DNA of 64,000 nt from Mansonella perstans (Eukaryota; Nematoda; Chromadorea; Rhabditida; Onchocercidae), in assembly GCA_037074765.1 (NCBI GenBank), contig JBAMDO010000580.1, positions 372,001 through 436,000 of the forward strand, written 5' to 3'. The position numbers and the translations under genes are program-made. This document shows, piece after piece, positions 12,801 to 25,866 of this stretch. How positions within the stretch are numbered: the stretch's first letter is position 1; every line of letters begins with the position of its first letter. A model generated the notes under the pieces. It was not told where the DNA came from. It saw only the letters and a list, made by a program, of their open reading frames with translations, and made no database searches.

Positions 12801-13764
12801 GGAATCCTGAAATATTCCTCATTTACAAACATAAACTTTTTGATATTGGTAATGATTATTTGACTCCAAAGAAAAGGTGTAAAAATAATAATGAAGGTTT
12901 CAAAAATAGATCCCAAAGAATCCCCACAATAATTTGTTAAAATGAATACTCAATTTATAAAATTGCACAAATATAAATAATGACTGATTTAATCCACAAA
13001 AAAATATTTAATCCACAAAAATTCACAAAAAAATACTTCAGAACCAATTGTTCCAGCACTGAAAACTCGGCCACCAAATTCCCATAATGTCAATGACTGC
13101 TGATCACCAGCGCATCCAAGATACGTCCCATCCGGAGACCAACGAACACAATTAACACAATCTACATTAACAAAACATTATGTAAAGAAATTTAATTGCC
13201 GCATTCACCAAATACTACAGCGAAAATTGCAGCAGCGTGGAGATATAGTAAAATTTCAAAAAAGATACTACAAAGCTGTTTTCCTTGGGCTCACTTCATT
13301 GTTACCTATCTCCATGCATTCTGTCAAGGCTGTAAATGTAAAGAAAAAAAGAAAAGTGAGATAATGTAATAGTACTTTTTACGTGACAGTAATTGAAAAC
13401 TGTAATTAAATCTAGAAAACGCAACATGAGAATTCCTTAAATTACTTTGGTGCAAAATTCGAGAAAGTAGTCGACTGCATGATGTCTCCTGACTAGCTTT
13501 CTCGTTAATTACTGGTTTCACATTCCAGATAATCACGAGGCCCGAACCACCTTCACCACCTTGTCCACATGTTGCTATCTTCGTACCATCTGGATGAATA
13601 TCTACTGAGTAAATTGCACCACCTAAATTCAAAAATTACAAGATAAAACTAATTAAGTCGAGCAAACAGGAATAGCAATAAGAATACAATAAGAATAAAA
13701 TTTTCAAAACTTCCAAAGAATCCTTACCTGAGTGATGAATCCATACTGGATTAGTTAACTGCAT
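6832..13764 (-). CDS. HIRA: HIRA histone H3.3 chaperone
   Basis: HIRA deposits histone H3.3 with H4 independently of replication. 21 exons join in phase to 917 residues (human about 1,017). Exons, 5' to 3': 13764-13728, 13622-13446, 13329-13306, 13161-13037, 12806-12653, 12532-12360, 12117-12004, 11817-11725, 11198-11062, 10923-10824, 10687-10435, 10070-9893, 9805-9607, 9528-9388, 9092-8941, 8700-8539, 8401-8340, 8091-7992, 7823-7731, 7650-7505, 6965-6832. The N-terminal 390 residues are WD40 repeats opening with [13 protein letters not shown] and [37 protein letters not shown] and CSMDGTVKS are further repeat landmarks. The B-domain ([18 protein letters not shown]) in exon 12 binds ASF1. Exons 14-21 encode the C-terminal Hira domain. 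The linker carries a 17-residue perfect tandem repeat (exon 13). Exon 11 starts at the acceptor at 10688, the only one that keeps frame. A stretch of about 25 residues before the last exon of human HIRA has no counterpart here. Confidence 0.95.
9667..9768 (-). repeat. Perfect 51-bp tandem duplication in HIRA exon
   Basis: Two adjacent copies, 9667-9717 and 9718-9768, are identical base for base. They add 17 residues ([17 protein letters not shown]) in frame to the unstructured linker after the B-domain. Perfect identity in otherwise diverged DNA indicates a recent event or an assembly artefact. Confidence 0.9.
10251..10333. repeat. 28-bp tandem repeat, three copies, HIRA intron 11
   Basis: Three head-to-tail copies of a 28-bp unit beginning GATAGGTCAAACGGTGCCAT. 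The third copy has one substitution and then diverges. Confidence 0.85.
11272..11314. repeat. Perfect 19-bp inverted repeat in HIRA intron 8
   Basis: The arms 11272-11290 and 11296-11314 are exact reverse complements around a 5-base spacer. The pre-mRNA could fold into a strong hairpin. It lies in the intron between exons 8 and 9. Confidence 0.9.
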
Positions 13765-16142
13765 CAATTACATATATATCTGAATCCTTCGCAAAGCAAC
13801 ACTTATCTCTTTCGGTTTTATAGATTTAAGATCCAACAGATAATTTTCTATAACAAATATAACAAATCTAAGGTGAAGAGCAAATTCAGCTCTTCAAACG
13901 CAATTGTTTTTTCTTTTATATGCATATTTCATAGCCAAGAAAATAAAGACATTTTAAAAATTATAATTTTGAAGGAACGCTTCTCAAAAAGTAATGCATA
14001 CATTAACCAATTTCATCAATTCCTTTTCTATCTCATCGCAGTTTCAGATTCATTTACGAAAACAAAACTTTTTGAAAATTCCTATCACTCAAAAACTCGT
14101 TTCCATAAACAATAACATGCAACATGTTCGCGGTTATGCGTTATATTGAATTAATTGTGAACAGCTACTTTGAAGTTATTCGCTTTCTAGTTAATCAAAA
14201 ACTTTAATGAATTCATAAATGGATAGTGGTGACGTTTCCATAATGACAAAATAATGCAAAACTTACACAATTCAAATTAAATGATTATCAGAAACAAAGT
14301 TATTTGATATCGCAATAACAAAACAAGAAATATCTTAAGAGAAATGTCACCTCAAACTCAAGCAAACTCTCTATGTTCGATTTTTAAAAATTGAACAATC
14401 AAACAACAATCCTAAAACAGTAGATGTTTGTAAAAAATGTGAGCAGTATGAATCAAGATGAATACAAGCACCATAACTAATCATGTATCAGATTGAAGAC
14501 TTATGCCAACAGAAAAACTTTGGTGTAAATAACACAAACAATTGATAAAGAGAACGTATCGCAAACTCGCTCATGTTTCAAAGAAATAGTGTTAAATTTT
14601 GATATGAAATTAAAACAAAAAAGAAAACACGCACAAATATCTTCACTATGAGCTTGCTTCAGGTCTATGGTGCAATACTTTCGTTAAAGGAAAGAGGAAG
14701 GGAAAATTAGAGAGTTTCAGAAAGCATACAACTTTTAATTTTCGCATTTATTGCGCATTCCTGAAATCAAGAATGATGTCCTACTTAATTCACTAAAAAT
14801 GGAAGAAATTCTTTTTCAAAAAAAAAAAAAAACCTTCAATTAATTTGTTGAAAAATTTAAGCTTCTCGGAAAAAATTTAATTGCTTAAGAAAAGATATTG
14901 ATATAGTAGGTATATAAATTGATCTTAATTGACAATAAAGTTCAAAGCGCCAATAAGACTCAATTATAACTGGAAAAGACAGTAAACAAAGATGAATCAA
15001 TCAAAATAATTTAGTATTAATACATTATATAAAAAAAAGGAAAAACAAATGGTTCCTAATACACTGTATTCAATCATCATTAGATAGAGCATTTCATCAA
15101 ATATCTAAAAGCTTTTTATTACGGATTAACTACTGGCCACTAAGAGTCAAAAATGATATGTTGCGTTTAAAATCTCAAACATCTAAATCGCAGAGATAAA
15201 TAGAATTGACAATAACCTGCAAATGAAGTAGTGGCCTATGTACACGAATCAATATATTGTAAAATAATGACAATAACAACACTGTATAAAAAACAAAGTA
15301 TAAAAAAACAAAGAAATTTCTGCTACCATGAATCCATTATGTCTGATTTGGTCGTTTGCCGCTGAGATTTCCTTACATTATTTCGGCAGTGAACACTAAT
15401 GGTAGCAGAACTTGTGTTAGTTCAAGAACTTTCCACACTAGCTCTACCTATAAAAGAATTATATACAGAATCTGGCAGTTTCTGTTTGCGTAATTTTTGT
15501 CAGTACACTCAATGATATTTGCGAAAGTTTCAACAATTCATTTCAACCAATAAACACACATGAAAAATATTTTAAAAAAGGAACAATAGAGAACTGATGT
15601 TAGTGGTAACAAAATTCACTAATTTCTTATCTTTCAATGTTTCTCCTTCAAAAGAATCTACTACATGCTTTTTCCGACTCAATCAATTAATGAATTAATA
15701 AACTGCTGGAATGAATTGTTGGAATTTTCAGAAATATAATCCCTTGAGAATTAGGAAGATTAGGCATAAGAATCAAAAATGAGAGGATACAATAGAATTA
15801 ATTCACCGCGAAGGATCAAATTCTACACATCCGTATGCTATTATAAAGAACAAACAATTGTTTTAATAATACGCTTTGTACAGATAATTTACAGTCGAAA
15901 AATGTAAATAAAATGCTCGCTGAAAAATTATGTAAGAAAAAGTTACTCGCCTTCTAGTTGATTAGCCACTAGATGTTACTGATTTCGAATCTCCAAAGCA
16001 TATTTTTGTATAAGAAAATTATTAATGAGAAGTTCTCAATGATAAGTAAGCAAATATTACTATCGAGATTTGTAAACATTTCGCTTATTTAAAAAGATAA
16101 AATATACAAATAAGAAGCAAGAGATAATTTTAAACTAAAGAA
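13765..16142. other. Gene-free region between TUT and HIRA
   Basis: Both flanking genes run on the minus strand, so this region holds the 3' UTR of the uridylyltransferase and the promoter of HIRA. I see no further exon. Short A-runs (14818-14832) and A+T-rich low-complexity sequence dominate. Confidence 0.5.
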
Positions 16143-19100
16143 TTACTTGTTTTTTTTTCTTATCATAGGACAATCCGTTATAAAATGTCCAATCTGGCGA
16201 CATCGGTGGCAGCAGTTGCGAACCAATGGAGGACCATTGCCCACACGACAGTTTGAAAGCAACGAAGACTGAAAAAAATGAAATCAAAACATAATCGCTT
16301 ATCGCTTATGGTCCTACCAGTAAGACAAAAAAATCAATAAGACGCCGTTTAAAAAAGAAAAAACAAGCTTACAGCATAAAGCACAAGTGAATCGTGATTT
16401 AGTTTTGGATTTGAGGTGAATGAGATATTAAATTTCTCCCGACTTTGTATGAATGATTTCTGTATATATGCCATTGCTGAAAGTACATTAGAACTTGATT
16501 TACTTGCATAATTTTTGATTCTTGTTAATTAATTCAGGATTAATTAAAAACAAAAATTTATGCCAAATTAAATCTATCGCTAGGATGGTAACCAGAAAAA
16601 CAGATGAAATTTTGGTAAATTAAATGATTTGGATTATATGAATACATAACTTCGCTCCGATTTTTCGCTCAAAGGATTTAAAGATAATTCTCTCATGAAA
16701 TACCTCGCTTCAATTAACCTCACTAGGACATGCACTAAACACTGTAGTAAACAATAATTTCTGGTACTTTTTCATCCTACCCATGTGAGATCATTTTAAC
16801 AATTATTAATAATACAATCCATTTAAATTTAGCTTGCTTTTGGAATGAACACCCGAAGAAAGATTATGAGTGAGATCAAATGGATCTTCAATTGCAATCG
16901 GTTTAGATTGCCAGCCTTTGTCCAGTTTCATCAGCGGGACAGTTTGTCGAATTTGTATTACTTCGCGGGTAAAATCGAATTTCATCCCGAAATAATCCAG
17001 AAAACCCAACCACAATTCCCCAACGGTTGATGTATTGCAAATTGTCCATTCCTAATGCAAATATAGTACAATTTAAATAATACAGAGAGTAATAGAGCAA
17101 CATATTTTGCGAAAAATGAGCTTTCAAATGATCAAACACAAAAAAAAGAATGAAAATGATATTAGATATTGAGAAATAGAAATAGGTGAAAATGAAAAAT
17201 ATGAAAACAAGGAAAAAATGCAAGTTTGAAAACTAACCAAATCCTCAAAGCTACAAAAGTACACATCGCAGTCATCAATTATTACTGGTTTTCTACATTT
17301 TCCAGCTGGTGCTATCTGGAAGAAAGCTATCGTACGGTTAATAAATAAAAAATAAGTATTACTAGCGTCATCAGACGAAAGATGAAACAATTGGACCAAA
17401 AAACGAAAACTACAAAGGCATGCAGAGGAAAACGAACTTCCTGAAGGAATGGAGCAACTGGTGGGTTTGTTCGTTGAAGATAGTGAATAAGCATAATAAT
17501 ACACGAATAGGATGAAAGACTTCCTTTTGATGCATTTCCAATTTCGCACTTTTTAGCCCACACTTTAGTCATTATTCCTAACTGATGTATTCGTCGATCA
17601 AGTTTACTGTATGTTCGTAGCAAACGTGTATTTTCCAATGCTAGCACATTATAAAGTGACACACTATAAATTAATTAAAATAAAAGAAAACTGATACTTT
17701 TTGGAATTTGGGTATTCAAAGATATTTAAAAATCAAAAATCGTGTATTTCAAAGCTATTCAACATTTATTAATAACTCCAATATAACTGCTCCACGTCAG
17801 CAGACAGGAAACACATTTTGTCATTAATTTCATCGATTCAGTAGAAAAAATGAGCCATGCCTTCTTGGCTTATGTAAAACACTCACTCTGCCTCGAGATG
17901 ATAGTGATTACGGCAACGAAACTTCACGATTGGTACTTTGGCATGCGCAATTTCGCTAACGAATTCAATGTTAGGCATTTTACGAACCACTTCGGCAACT
18001 TTACGTATGACTTCCGCCGATTTGATGCCCTGTAATAATGCTTTTCATATTTAGTATAAAAGTTCAATTAACAGAATTTATCATCGTTATTAAATTCCAC
18101 TGCAAAATTAAAACTGATTTTTTTCAGACTAATTTTTTGCAAGCCTTACTTCAGGCTTCACTTCTGGTCCAAATCGAAGACAAATATCAGCATCTGAACC
18201 TAAAAGACCGAATCCATTTCCAGCCGAACCGAACAATGAAAGATGACAGTCAGTGCGATAAAAACGTTGAAGCCAAGTTTCAAGTTCGCGGCAAAGTGAT
18301 GACATTTGACGCACATAATAGGGTTTTATTCTCATTGTATCTGAAAATATAACTATTGATTTATTGGCTTCTTCCCATAATATTTTCTGCTTTCTTGTCA
18401 CTTCAGAATCGTTTTTATTTCTCCTTTCCTTTTTGAGTTTTGTACAGCTCTTCTCAGTTATTTGTGAAACTTGAAATTTGGGTTTAGAATAGAAAGCATT
18501 GAAGCTGCAGTTGAACTCTCTCTACACTGTCATATCTTAGATTTATCCAGTAATAGAAAGGTGCTTTCTATTCTAAAAAAAAAAAAGATTAAAAATTAAG
18601 AAATGCAAAAGTCTAGAAAGAATGTAACTGTTTTCTTATACCCTTGGATCTGAATATATTTTTAAAAAAAGATTTAAATCTGAATTGATACATGCAACTT
18701 CACCAATAGATTTTTTTGCAATGAAGACTTTCTTCGAGACTTTAAAATTTGAACTTTGTTTAAAATGAATTACTGAAAATATCGAAGATGATGGAATCAA
18801 TTATTTTCTTTTGTGCATTAGTTAGTGGTGGGAAATTCTTAGGTTTTGGAATCATAAGTTCAGGACAGTTCTCTTGCAAATGACCATCTGCGTTACAACA
18901 CATGCATCGTACCACTGGTTCCTAGAAAAGATAACTTATACAGCAAGAATTAAGATTTCACCGAATCAAGGATCTGTATCAGCAGCCACCGCGGAATGAA
19001 AATAAAAACGAATATGATCATTATTTTAACAACATGTGCCATAATTGAATCATTTCAATTTTTTCAGTCATTATCCTGAAATTTCAAGTTAGGTTCGGTT

Positions 19101-22100
19101 TTCAACTTTTCGCGACACAACTTGTTTTAGCTAGCTTAAAAAAAAAATTTTTTTTTTAAATTTTCTGGTCGCATTAATCTAAACTAACATACTAATCCAC
19201 TGGTGAAACAGCGCAAAGCCCACGAATAATCGTAATCATTTTTTCTTAAAGCCAACCACAATTTGCGAACAGCCACTTCGTCATAATCATAAAATTTAAT
19301 CTTCAAAACCGAGGCACTTGCGAGCCTGACTTCAGTTGTCCCATCTTTTTTCTGAAATAGCATGTTGCAAATTAAAAATTTAGTAATATGACAAAAGCAA
19401 ATATAAAAATTAAAATTCAGTTGCAAAACTACTGAAATTATTGAGAAACACAAGCATTAAGAAAATCATACATCATGTTTTTCTTTGACACAATTTTGGA
19501 CAGCCGCTGCCGACAATTTGAGTTCTTTCATTCGCTGGAAAAAAAAACAACGCTAAAGAGATTTTTAGTGTTTTCGAAGCAAATTTAATATAAAGTTAAA
19601 TTGCCTTGTATCAGCAGAAATAAAACATATCAGTTGAAAATCAATTTGTCCCACAAATAAATGATATGCTCTAAAAACAAGCAAATTTCTGAGTCAATCA
19701 TAGAAATTTATGGTTATTGCACAGAAATCCGATAGTTTCCAACGTACTTATAATGAAAGAACTTCACATTCCCAAATTTTAAAGAAGTGAAACCAACTGA
19801 AGGAAGTTCCGAAAAGCGAATATGATGCTGTTCCAGAGTTGCCACATTACGATCGCAGCATATTTCATCAACATCACCTCTTTGCAGATCATTATGAGAC
19901 GTATTCAAATCCAAACATGAAGTAGCAGGATTGGAAGATGATATCTGCAAATTTTTCCATTTCCCAAAGCCAATAAATTTTCATCGATCTCATTCTTCAT
20001 ATAAGAAACATTTCCCATGGAAATCAACCGGATATTTTTATAGAAAGAAAAGGGCCTCTTTCAACAACATAAAAATGATTCATAAAAATACCGTCGGCAA
20101 TTATGTAATACAATATGTAATCAAGGAATCTAAGATTGGAAAATTGCCTTGCTTGTCCAGACTTGCGTTGCAGTTTCCAATCCAGTTTCGGTTACAGTGG
20201 CAATCTCTTGCTTGCTAACATCGGCTTTCGTGATTTGCGTCTCAGTCGATTCTGAATCATTCATGTCTAAAAATCCAAGTGTAAAAACTAGAAGAGAAAT
20301 ATCAGCTATTGCAGTTGCACTAATTTTATTGAGGAAAGAAACCTTCATCTGAATTATCGTCATTATTTTGCTGATAATTATTTGCTGCAGCTTCATTAAG
20401 ACAGGAATCATTCAATAGTGTGGTTTTTTTCGACATCCGTTTTTGTTTCTACAATAACATCGAAATGAAAAAAGAAGTGATTTTATACAATAAGATGTAA
20501 AAAGTAACACTACATGAAAATTTTTTTATAAACAGATGAAAAAGCACCTTTTTCGTCTGCACATCAACAGTTTTGGGTAATGTAATGGAATAAGGAATTA
20601 GCGAACGAACTATAGTGCGCGGTAAAGCAAAATGAAAATAAGTAGATAGAAAACAGCTCGAGAAATAACCATATATGCGTTGCTGCGGTTGCATTATATG
20701 ATCTGGAGCAAATGGATCTGAAAAAAACAAAGCTATCCTTACATCTCTGAAAAATCCAAAAGATAATGGAAATTATTATTTTAATCCTATTTCCCTTAAA
20801 TAATGCAAGAACTCCTCATATTAGGCAAAAAGAAATATGATTTCAGTAATAAAGAAATCTGAAAAACCAGAAACTACATTTTTGACTAGTGAGAATTTCG
20901 CCGAATAATCAAAGTAAAATAACCTTCGACCGCAAGCCGTTTCTTGCTCCATGATCTGCGATTTTCTGGTAAATATTTTTGCCTCAAACGTATTTGTATC
21001 AGTTCTTCAACAGGATGTTCAATAGCGTAATAGCGGAATAAATCAATCCAGATTTTGCCAAAATTCCAATCCGCACTGCCTGCATAGTCAGTGTTCTAAA
21101 ACGAACAAAGCATTTAAAGGATATTTTACTTCACAAAATTTCAAAAAAGAACATACTATTTTGTCCACTTGCCCAGACTCTAGTCTTCCATTGTCTAGCA
21201 GCATTATTTCTTCTTGATTTAGGATCTACAAACATTTCAATAGTTCACTTAAATTATGTTAAGCATTGGATATTTGAATTCGGAATTTAAAAAGAGTATG
21301 GGCCTTCTTTCTACTAAATACCAATATTTCCGAATTTTTTCAGCAAAAAACTAAAGAAGTTCAATCAAACTTTCAGAAAAATAGAAGTTTTCTGGTATAA
21401 TTTACAAATTACCTCGAAGACGAAAGGAAGTAATCCCTTGTGCTGCAGATAATAAATTAATATTATATCGAAAGCAAATTTTGGCACACCACCTAACTGT
21501 ATCTTGGTTAATGAGCACAACTGCAACAGAATTTGAAATCATGCAGAAGTTTATTTTTATCTTTGCTTTTGAAAAATGAAAATAGTTACTGCAAAGGCGC
21601 TTCTTTGAGGTCATAAAGTTTTTTTTTTTAATGAAACGCAAGAAATCCAGTCCAGCAAATTCTAGTAACTATAAAGCACTGTGTAACCTCGAAAGTTTAT
21701 ATGTAGCTGTATGATTTCGGCAAACATCCAGAGTCTAGCATATAAAAATGTTTTTTATAATATAAAAAATTTTTGCAGAGCGAAGAAATAAAATCTGTTC
21801 ATACTTCAGCCCACGAACGAAAAACAGTAGCAAGAATCCTGAACTGTGAACAAATAGCACAATACAAATTAATAAGCTGCGTAGCACGCTGCTGTCGAAT
21901 GCAATTTGCTCTAATAACAACTGCAACAGAGTTTACAATGCAATGAATCGAAGGATCAGGACGTTGAAAATCGGATGATACGGAACGGACAGTAAAGTCT
22001 TTTCCTGAAAAATAAGTTCATTTAATTTTAGGACAGTAGTCACATGACTTAATAAACCAGAAAGAGCCAAAAAGTTGGAAAGTACCTGACGTTGTATCAT

Positions 22101-25100
22101 TTAGAGCTTCCATTACCCGTGATAATGCATGACCAAGTGAGCATTCCAGTGGGAAATTCAATGCTAAATTCAAATTGCTATGCGCTGTCGCTAATCTTGT
22201 CAAATATGAACCATAAATTATCACGGCATAACCTGCATGTTTGAAAAGTGATAGAATGAAGAGATTTCAAATCCTTATAATCTTCATAAAATCAAAGGTA
22301 TCTAAAACTTCAGCAGTTGAACATCATGCGTTAACCTTCGGGCATCTCAGAGTAATATAGTTCCAACAGTCTGACGAGAATAAGGAATTACGCTTTTTGG
22401 ATTTTAAGCAGAATTGTTCATTACAGACTTGAGCATAACTATAACTGGTATTAATAGATTTAACTAAATTTAAGTAACATCTCATAAATTAGGAAGAGCA
22501 CACTTCTATCACCTTCATTTTGCAAAAAATGTGATAACAAATTCGCGACTTGCAATCCGACTTCATACTGTTTACTAGTAAGCCTCGCAAAATTATACAA
22601 TTCTTGAATAATCTGGTCTACTTTGATTATCTGCTCTTTCGCCGGTTCTGGCAAATATTCCAACTTTTTGAGCGACTCTGCCTTCTACAACTACATTTTA
22701 TTAAATGAAAGAACTATATATTCATAAAGAGTATAACATCCATGATATGTACAAAAAGAATTAGATTATAAAAATCTAGGAAAACGAAATTGTACGAGCC
22801 TATATTTTAGTGGAATTCGTCAGTGCAAAAACTGAATTTTTTCAACAGCAATTAAAAAGTTGACCTCCCTGTTGTCAATGTGTTCTCGTGATAAAAAATG
22901 TGCTATTGATTGAGAAACTGAACAGATGTGATATTGGCATATACCACAGTAATAAATAGCTCGTGGGAAACGTGAAGATTTCTTTTTCAGCGGATAAATG
23001 TACTGCTGCTCCAAATAAGGCAAAGAGAATTTGCTTATCGAATAAGGTAACTTTTCGCCTAAAGTAAAATTCTCAATGAACCACATGCAGAATATTTTTA
23101 GTAACACTAAATAATCAAATCGGGTTTAAAAGCCCCAATTTTAAGAAGTTCCATATTCACCAGGATGAAATGAGTCCCGAGATATTTGCTCCAGCTGTTC
23201 AGCCAGGTCAATAAGTGCTTCGCGTATTACTTCGACAGATGTATTTTCATGTAGCACAGATGATGCACAGATCTTGTATCCACTTCGAGCAACCTTTTTG
23301 GGATCTTCCAACGGGCCGCAGCATTCAAACAAAATGAGTTGAATGAAATCTTTTCCTTCTGGTTTTTCAATTTTGAGCTGAAATTTGACGGAAAATTAAA
23401 CGCAAAAGACACACAATCATTCCTGAAATAAAATACTTAAAAAACCAAAAAATAACCTCAATTTCGCCATTCTGAATAAATTTATGAGTGCCAGGAATTA
23501 AATGAAGCCCATCAAAAGAATCTTTTCGGACTACAAGTGAACTGCTCCTCAGTGGTACCTAAGTTAAACTAAATAATTCATTCTGACATGAAAGTATTGA
23601 ATCAATGAGATCATGAAAAAATGCAGAATACTGAAAAAACACAAAATATCGAAAAAAATGTAGTCGTGAAATTAAAATACAGACCTCGGTACCGAAGCAT
23701 TTTTCTCTGCAAACGGTATCCATTTCTATTTGTTCCTTGTTCCTTAGAGTTGAATTATTACCTTCAATATGAATGAATTTTGTGCTTTCAGCCAATTCGA
23801 AAAGTTATTTTGTATTGCAGTGAACTCACTGCGATTAACATGTGTTTCAGAAACAGTTTTCCAATTGAATTATTTCTAAATAAAGCAGTACCTTCATTTT
23901 TTAGAGCATTTGTATTACCAGTTTTCTCAGAAGACGCATTATCTGCAAACTTTCCTTCTAACTCATCATAAGCAGTTAGACATTTTGGAACTTTTTTGAC
24001 TAACAGTGAAGTTTGTGACTGCTTGGTAAAATCATCATCCTGAAATGAAAAAATTTAGTTCCATATTTTTTTATTGCTTAACAATCCATACATAACTGCA
24101 ATATGGATACAAGTATCTAAAGAATTAATGATAGCATAAAAATTCTTTAGATTTCTTTCCTTCTATGGAAAGAAAAGTTGCCTGATTGGACATCAGGTAA
24201 CTTGTTTAAACTATGATTATTGTATAACTTGCAAGAGAATACTAGTCCACAATAATGGGCAATTTAGAGTATTCAAAAATTGCACTATTTACGACCACAA
24301 CAGCACAAATTTGCAAGATTATCCCTTTTTACTTCGATATTTACTCGTAAGTTCATAACTTGCAAAATCTAATAATTCGAAGAATATTCATTTTCCAAAT
24401 GATTTTAAAGAGAGAATAACACACTGAAGAAAAAATTTTACATTTGAAAATATACAGTCCCTTTCATCAATATCACCTGCCTGATCGAGCAAAGTAAAAG
24501 TATCAGCTTCCAAAATCTCGCTTCCTTCTTCGCTACTTAATGATACTACATCTGACTCGTTGTTATTGGCAAAAACACTTGCACGTACGGAAGTACTTGC
24601 AGTAAACGTTGCCAAACAAAACTGCAAATTATCTACTTCTAACAAGCAATGTCACAAGAAATAAAATGAAAAAAACTGTAGGAAGTATGCGAAGATAATG
24701 GTACCTTCTGAAGAAAAGCAAAATAAAAATACAAAAGCTATCAGACCGAGTTTTTTAGCCTGTTCCTTTTCTTATGGCGTTTTTCACAGCCAGAACCCAC
24801 GTCTCGACGTTTCCAAGAGCAACAAACTTCTGAATCCATTGCAGACGACACATCATTGTCTTTCTTTAAATGGCTGCTGATCTATATAAATGATGAATTT
24901 TCGTAAAGCCATCAGAATCATAAAAAAAATTCCCAAAAAATTACGATATATTGTTTAATGCACCGAGCACTTCACTATAGAATTGTTATAAAGCTTACTT
25001 GCATTCCAGACTGGATTCCCGTATGTTCAAAAACAATTTCGGGTCGGGCAGATCTTTTTTTTTTCCACCCCCACATTCAGATACAATTTGAAATGCGTCA

Positions 25101-25535
25101 AGTGTATTATCTGCAGTAGAAATACGCCATTTTCGTCTTGTTCGAAGAATTCCTTTTTGTTTATTGAAATTGTACGAAGTTTTTTGATTTCCCTGAAAGA
25201 GTGAAATGATAAAACAGATATCAAGAATTTACTTCATTGAATTCAATAAACTTCTGTCTTTTCATAGTATCCGTGCACAGCAAACTGGCAATCCTTTTCG
25301 CTCAACTATTTTCAATTATCATATCATAATGCGACACTTACATTTGGAACTGAATTTTGAAATAACTTATAACAATCATTGATAACTTTCTGAACTTTTT
25401 TGAAAAGTTATCAATGATTGTTACAAGTTGTGCAATAATCAATGCATGATTGTTTACCTTTTTGTTTTGTTTTTTCTCCTGATTTCCAGCTGTAAGTTTT
25501 GAACTGCCCGAATCTCCCGCTTTTGTCGATTCCAT
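16143..25535 (-). CDS. Terminal uridylyltransferase, TUT4/TUT7 type
   Basis: Adds 3' uridines to RNA such as mRNA or let-7 precursors. About 29 exons, about 1,415 residues (human TUT7 about 1,495): 25535-25458, 25192-24999, 24873-24747, 24621-24442, 24039-23892, about 23784-23685, 23558-23457, 23377-23161, 23058-22865, 22684-22513, 22232-22086, 22004-21805, 21520-21413, 21225-21157, 21095-20924, 20717-20548, 20448-20343, 20266-20148, 19944-19744, 19534-19472, 19351-19193, 18921-18774, 18340-18150, 18029-17887, 17663-17438, 17315-17238, 17051-16838, 16476-16373, 16268-16143. Domains in order: acidic tail; C2H2 finger (YYCGICQYH...HFLSREH); first nucleotidyltransferase with GSYLTRLATAHSNLNLAL, lacking both catalytic Asp; first PAP-associated region; CCHC knuckle CMCCNADGHLQENC; active nucleotidyltransferase LFGSAGNGFGLLGSDADI with third Asp at LEAD-VSLYN; PAP-associated region ending IAIEDPFDLTHNL; terminal CCHC knuckle CCHRCRQIGHFITDC. 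The exon 5/6 junction is one base out of phase. Confidence 0.9.
18484..18577. repeat. 16-bp inverted repeat in TUT intron
   Basis: The arms 18484-18499 and 18562-18577 are perfect reverse complements separated by 62 bases, inside the long intron between exons 22 and 23. Confidence 0.8.
25364..25429. repeat. Foldback hairpin in TUT intron 1
   Basis: The arms 25370-25389 and 25404-25423 are perfect 20-bp reverse complements around a 14-base loop. After one mismatch the pairing extends five more base pairs (25364-25368 with 25425-25429). It sits about 70 bases downstream of the first exon of the uridylyltransferase. Confidence 0.9.
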
Positions 25536-25866
25536 TTCAGTAATCGAGTTATATCTACCCCGGTATATCTTCTATAAATAAATTATTCCTCTCTATGGAA
25601 AAAATAGCCAAATACACAAATTACACTAATCTGATGACATCTATACAATGCGGTCGCTTAACGCAAATTTCCATTCCTGGCATCTATTGTGTTCAATTTT
25701 TTTCTGAAAAATTTAAGCATTTATTTAATAAAAAGTGTAAAAAAGGATTTTTTCAGAAAAAAAAAATTTTTATGCAAGAATTATAAAAGTTTAAAAAGAG
25801 GTTGAAGCAGTTAACACGTATTATTACGAGTTTATTAAGGTAAAGCAAGTGTTCGCGTGCGGTGGC
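25536..25866. promoter_or_regulatory. Shared divergent promoter of TUT and exchanger
   Basis: The start codons of the minus-strand uridylyltransferase (25535) and the plus-strand exchanger (25867) are only 331 bp apart, so both promoters and 5' UTRs must fit here. A TATAAATA stretch occurs at 25573-25580. No other element is recognisable. Shared control is an inference from the spacing. Confidence 0.55.
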
